Assembly (NCBI GenBank): GCA_004295045.1
Contig: SHND01000071.1
Coordinates: 1 to 64,000 of the forward strand
Direction: 5' to 3'
DNA length: 64,000 nucleotides
DNA from: Chloroflexota bacterium
Lineage (GTDB): Bacteria; Chloroflexota; Anaerolineae; UBA4142; SHND01
How positions within the stretch are numbered: position 1 is the stretch's first letter; each line of letters opens with the position of its first letter. Both the position numbers and the translations under genes were made by a program. Below, in pieces: positions 60,645 through 64,000 of the stretch. Under the pieces are notes generated by a model. It was not told the origin of the DNA and did no database searches. It was given only the letters and a program-made list of their open reading frames with translations.

Positions 60645-62879
60645 ATGTTCAACATGGAAAGATTGAACCGCCTGGAACGCCAGGTACATTTTTTTGCGGG
60701 GCGTACTCCCGGCGATTATTACGCCTATGGACGCTGGCGCTTGACCCAATGGTTTCGAGAAAATGCGCCGCGCCCATTGGATGTTGATACACCCGCGCTC
60801 TTGAACGCGTTCGACCTCGACAAATTGGATGCCGCATCAGGACACACCAAAGAGATCGAGCACAAAGTTGTCGCGCACTTCAAAACGCGACGCGCGCCAT
60901 TTTTCTTTTTCGACACGAATGATCGCGAAAAACTAATTGCATTGATCTCGGACGCGGAAAAAGCGGCGACGGTCCAAAAAGCCGATGCGATTTGCGATTT
61001 CACCTTTACCTTTCGCCGAACGCAAGTCCAGTTCGACGGCAAAGTGGACTGGCAGTGTACGCCGCAGGGAAATGTCGATTGGCGTTGGGACCTGAACCGC
61101 CATCCTTTTTTCGTAACGCTTGGACAGGCATACTGGTATACCGGCGACGCCAAGTACGCGCGAATGTATCGAGCGTTCGTGCGCGACTGGCTAGAACAGA
61201 ATCCGGCGCGTACGAATCAGCCCAATTGGACGAATGTTTTCGAAGTGGCATGTCGCGTCTCTTTTTGGATTTGGAGTTTTTATTTGTTTCGCGGCTCGCC
61301 CGCGCTCGATGCGGAATGGTGGCTTGAATTTTTGCGCGGGCTGCTCGCGCACGCACGCTATCTCGATACCTACATTGAACTCCACGTTCCAAATAATCAC
61401 CTGCTCATCGAATCCAAAGCGCTCGCGTGTCTCGGTATTCTTTTTCCTGAATTTCGTCAGGCGGATCGTTGGCGGCAGCGCGGCACGCGGCTGTTCCAAA
61501 CACAGCTGAACAAGCAAGTATGTTCTGACGGCGTTCACGCCGAACGCGCGACCCTGTATCACCAAATCATCGCAGGTGAGCTGCTCGAATGGCTGGTACT
61601 GCTTGAAAATAATAACGCGCCGGTTCTACCGCTGCACCTTTCGACATTCGGTCGGATGCTAGAGTTCGAGACTGCTCTGACCAAGCCGGATGGTACGCTC
61701 CCGCTTTTTGGCGATTCGGCGTCCCAAGATACGCTTTTGCGTTTTTCCGTGACGCGCGCGGGTCACCTCTTTTTGAAACAACAAGCCGCGACCGCCGACG
61801 GAGCCGACGAAGCGACACGCTGGCTTTTGGGTCCAAATCGCTTGACAACGGGGCAAGAAAAGTTCAGACCTGCTGAGGTTGCGTCGCGCGCATTTCCCAA
61901 AGGCGGATATTTTGTTATGCGCTCAGGGAACGATGCCGACGCGCTGTACCTTGCGTTTGACTGCGGACCCTTTGGCATGAAGGCATTGCCAAATCACGGA
62001 CACGCGGACGCGCTGAGTTTTGAATTGTTCGCGTACGGGCAGACTCTGCTTGTGGACCCCGGATTTTATGGCACATCGTTCGGCGAAACGTGGCGAAATT
62101 ATTTCCGCGGGACACGCGCTCACAACACAGTTGTCGTAGACGATTTGGACCAGTCCGAATTGATGGATGTGCGGCGCGTCTATCGTCCCGCGCAGGCAAA
62201 GTTGCTCGATTGGGTGAGTAACCCCGAGTTTGATTTTGTGGATGGTATCCACAATGGCTATGAGCGGCTCGCGGAACCGATCACCCATCGTCGTCAAATC
62301 TTGTTCATCAAACCATCGTACTGGATCGTTGTGGACACGCTGACCGGCCGCGGCGCGCATACTTTTGACCTTTATTTTCACTTGATGCCGGGAGCAGAGA
62401 TAGAGCTCGACCCATTGTCAAAGAGCTTGCGGTGCAAGTACGACAATCAGGCGGGCTTGACGATCGTTCCGCTCGTCACATCCGGACTGTGCGCGCAGGT
62501 CTTGATGGGTGAGACCAATCCGATCCATGGTTGGGTTTCACTCTTTGCGGGCGAAAAGTGCGCCGCGCCGGTACTGCGCTATCGTCGCCAAGTCGCCGCG
62601 CCCGTGCAGTTTTGTACGGTGCTGGTGCCACAGCGAGCGGGGGAAGCATCCTGTGTTGCAGTGACGCCGCTCGCTGCGGAATCGCCCACCAATCGCGCCG
62701 AGCGCCCGTTGGCAATCCAAATCGAGACAGAAACACATGTGGATTTGTTTACGACGGATTGCGCGTTGGAACATGAACGCAAGCGAGCTGCGCGGTCCGA
62801 GACGGGCACGCGCTTGAGCTTGGTGCGTCACTCCAAATTGGATTCCACAGCGGTAGTGATTTTCAAGTACGGCGAGTGA
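60645..62879 (+). CDS. Heparinase II/III-family polysaccharide lyase
   Basis: 744 aa. An N-terminal all-alpha toroid domain (about 90-400; WDLNRHPFFVTLGQAYWYT, ELHVPNNHLLIESKALACLG, HAERATLYHQIIAGELLEW) and a C-terminal beta-sheet heparinase II/III domain (MKALPNHGHADALSFELFA, VDPGFYGTS, RGTRAHNTVVVDD). The Asn, His and Tyr residues in NNHL, ATLYHQ and NHGHAD are those used for uronate beta-elimination. No signal peptide. Works on acidic polysaccharide; may trim or remodel the product of this cluster. Confidence 0.92.
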   Translation: MFNMERLNRLERQVHFFAGRTPGDYYAYGRWRLTQWFRENAPRPLDVDTPALLNAFDLDKLDAASGHTKEIEHKVVAHFKTRRAPFFFFDTNDREKLIALISDAEKAATVQKADAICDFTFTFRRTQVQFDGKVDWQCTPQGNVDWRWDLNRHPFFVTLGQAYWYTGDAKYARMYRAFVRDWLEQNPARTNQPNWTNVFEVACRVSFWIWSFYLFRGSPALDAEWWLEFLRGLLAHARYLDTYIELHVPNNHLLIESKALACLGILFPEFRQADRWRQRGTRLFQTQLNKQVCSDGVHAERATLYHQIIAGELLEWLVLLENNNAPVLPLHLSTFGRMLEFETALTKPDGTLPLFGDSASQDTLLRFSVTRAGHLFLKQQAATADGADEATRWLLGPNRLTTGQEKFRPAEVASRAFPKGGYFVMRSGNDADALYLAFDCGPFGMKALPNHGHADALSFELFAYGQTLLVDPGFYGTSFGETWRNYFRGTRAHNTVVVDDLDQSELMDVRRVYRPAQAKLLDWVSNPEFDFVDGIHNGYERLAEPITHRRQILFIKPSYWIVVDTLTGRGAHTFDLYFHLMPGAEIELDPLSKSLRCKYDNQAGLTIVPLVTSGLCAQVLMGETNPIHGWVSLFAGEKCAAPVLRYRRQVAAPVQFCTVLVPQRAGEASCVAVTPLAAESPTNRAERPLAIQIETETHVDLFTTDCALEHERKRAARSETGTRLSLVRHSKLDSTAVVIFKYGE

Positions 62880-62939
62880 AATTGAAAAATGGTGAAAGCG
62901 GAGATTCATCTGATGATTCCCTCAATAGGAGGCAGCTCG

Positions 62940-64000
62940 ATGGCTAGCGCATTGCACCCGCCAACTACTGGCCCCGGCCCGCGTTTGAAAGGGCGAGTAC
63001 AACGCATATGGCAAGATGGAAGCGGATGGTTTGATTCGCACACGCGTATCGTGCTGGCAGCCATTCTGCTGCTCGCACTAGTGTTCGGCGCCTATAGATT
63101 CATCCAACTTGAAGTGTACGCGGAATCGAATACCGCGAATGCGTTACCCCCGCTGGTATGGAATCTCGCGCACGGGAACGGTTATGTTGCCTGCTATCCT
63201 CGATATTTCCCCTTTTGCAGTGCGATGAATAACGCGACGGCGGCGCGCGAGCCGGTGCCATCACTCTTATTTGCGGCAATTGCAGTCCTGGCGCGCGAGT
63301 CGGTCACAGCTGCGTACCTGACCGGGGTAGTCATTAATCTCTTGATTTTATGCGGAGTTTTCGCGCTGTGTCGCGCCCTCGCCAACGAGAGGGTTGCGTT
63401 GCTCGCTTCGCTCCTTTGGGCGCTCTACGTTCCTGCATTGGACCTTGTCCGCGAAATGTCCGGCGACCTCCTTGCCGCGTTGGGTGTGGTATGGGGCATC
63501 TTTTTTTTGATTCGCGCTCAAGAAACAAATACTGGGCGCGCATGGTTGGCAGCAGGAATTTGCCTCGCATTGGGGGCGTTGTCGCGCTCGGCTGTGAGCG
63601 TACTCGTGCCTGTCCTTTCAATCGGTCTCTTGGTTGCTCCTGCATCGAACCCATCCCGCTCGCTGCGCGGGATATTGGAACGGGCTAGACCGGTACTTTT
63701 TTTTGTAGGGGCATTTCTTCTGGTCATGTTGCCCTGGATTGTACGGAATCAAGTCACCTTTGGACGACCTGTGCTCGGCTCGACATTGACGGGTTATAAC
63801 CTCTATCGCCAGAACTACATGCTGTCTTCAGACAACTATTTGCGCTATGTCTATACCGACGAAGCGGATCGCGCCATTCGAGCTTTGCTCGCGCGCCGCA
63901 CCGATCTACAAGGCACCGAAAGCGAAGCGCAAGTAGATGCCGTCTATCGTGAAGAGGCATTGAGCGTTATTCGAGCTCATCCGCTCCGGTATCTCAGTCT
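62940..64000 (+). CDS. PMT/GT39-type membrane glycosyltransferase, 3' end outside the window
   Basis: Open frame from ATG 62940 (AGGAGG at 62927-62932) with no stop to the window end, 353 residues visible. A cytoplasmic start, first helix (about 41-58), an extracytoplasmic loop with Glu64 (LEVYAESNTAN) where GT39/PMT-type enzymes keep the catalytic acidic residue, then at least six more helices; PWIVRNQVTFGRPVLG is a typical GT39 motif. It uses a polyprenyl-phosphate sugar and decorates the glycan. Last visible gene of the operon. Confidence 0.85.
   Translation, partial: MASALHPPTTGPGPRLKGRVQRIWQDGSGWFDSHTRIVLAAILLLALVFGAYRFIQLEVYAESNTANALPPLVWNLAHGNGYVACYPRYFPFCSAMNNATAAREPVPSLLFAAIAVLARESVTAAYLTGVVINLLILCGVFALCRALANERVALLASLLWALYVPALDLVREMSGDLLAALGVVWGIFFLIRAQETNTGRAWLAAGICLALGALSRSAVSVLVPVLSIGLLVAPASNPSRSLRGILERARPVLFFVGAFLLVMLPWIVRNQVTFGRPVLGSTLTGYNLYRQNYMLSSDNYLRYVYTDEADRAIRALLARRTDLQGTESEAQVDAVYREEALSVIRAHPLRYLS

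Overview
The window reads as a chromosomal segment of an aerobic, non-photosynthetic-looking bacterium, most plausibly a member of Chloroflexota (Anaerolineae-like). This is an inference from the twelve-gene alternative complex III / caa3 oxidase operon, GC-rich codon usage, LysM-cupredoxin surface proteins and abundant small palindromic repeats; no rRNA or other phylogenetic marker is present. No tRNA, rRNA, CRISPR array or complete prophage was seen.

Layout. 1-2.8 kb: start of a minus-strand gene, then a full-length eukaryotic-type topoisomerase IB and an Mrr-N winged-helix protein; this stretch looks more A-rich than the rest. 3.2-5.5 kb: two secreted/anchored LysM proteins with copper-ligand-poor cupredoxin domains, and a small SH3-like protein. 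5.5-7.7 kb: a DUF4160/DUF2442 pair and guaA. 7.8-14.2 kb: a type I restriction-modification operon (hsdR, hsdM, hsdS) with a REP-associated tyrosine transposase (RAYT) and two arrays of 16-bp repeats between hsdR and hsdM; further palindromes sit inside hsdM and hsdS. 14.3-16.9 kb (minus): di-haem cytochrome c peroxidase, ICMT-like methyltransferase and a head-GIN lipoprotein. 17-23.2 kb: one-carbon folate genes fhs and folD, with a frameshifted HigB-HigA pair, a carboxylesterase lipoprotein and a VapBC pair. 23.3-25.9 kb: ECF sigma factor, probable anti-sigma, DUF5666 protein and an exported repeat protein. 26.0-38.9 kb (minus): ActA-B-C-D-E-F, a small membrane protein, SCO1, then CoxB-A-C-D, i.e. 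quinol oxidation by ACIII coupled to an A2-type caa3 oxidase. 39.1-41.4 kb: a B12-binding radical SAM enzyme, folE and a 40-aa membrane peptide. 41.5-48.8 kb: a decayed fragment of sucA, a secreted S8 protease, a MITE-like element, then intact sucA and sucB. 49.1-64 kb: a tightly packed polysaccharide operon (Wzz/Wzc-like co-polymerase with a lost P-loop, WcaJ-type initiating transferase, Wzx flippase, two sulfotransferases, two alkaline-phosphatase-superfamily enzymes, O-antigen ligase/polymerase, a DGCHR-motif protein, heparinase-like lyase and a PMT-type glycosyltransferase cut by the window end).

Common themes are tandem or palindromic small repeats placed at gene borders (16-mers in the RM operon, 7-mers in the respiratory operon), and TTGACA-16/17-TATACT-type promoters positioned so that several small genes would be leaderless. 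The best candidates for undescribed biology are the eukaryotic-type TopIB, the repeat-invaded RM operon, the sulfated-glycan cluster and the ECF-sigma operon with unknown exported proteins.
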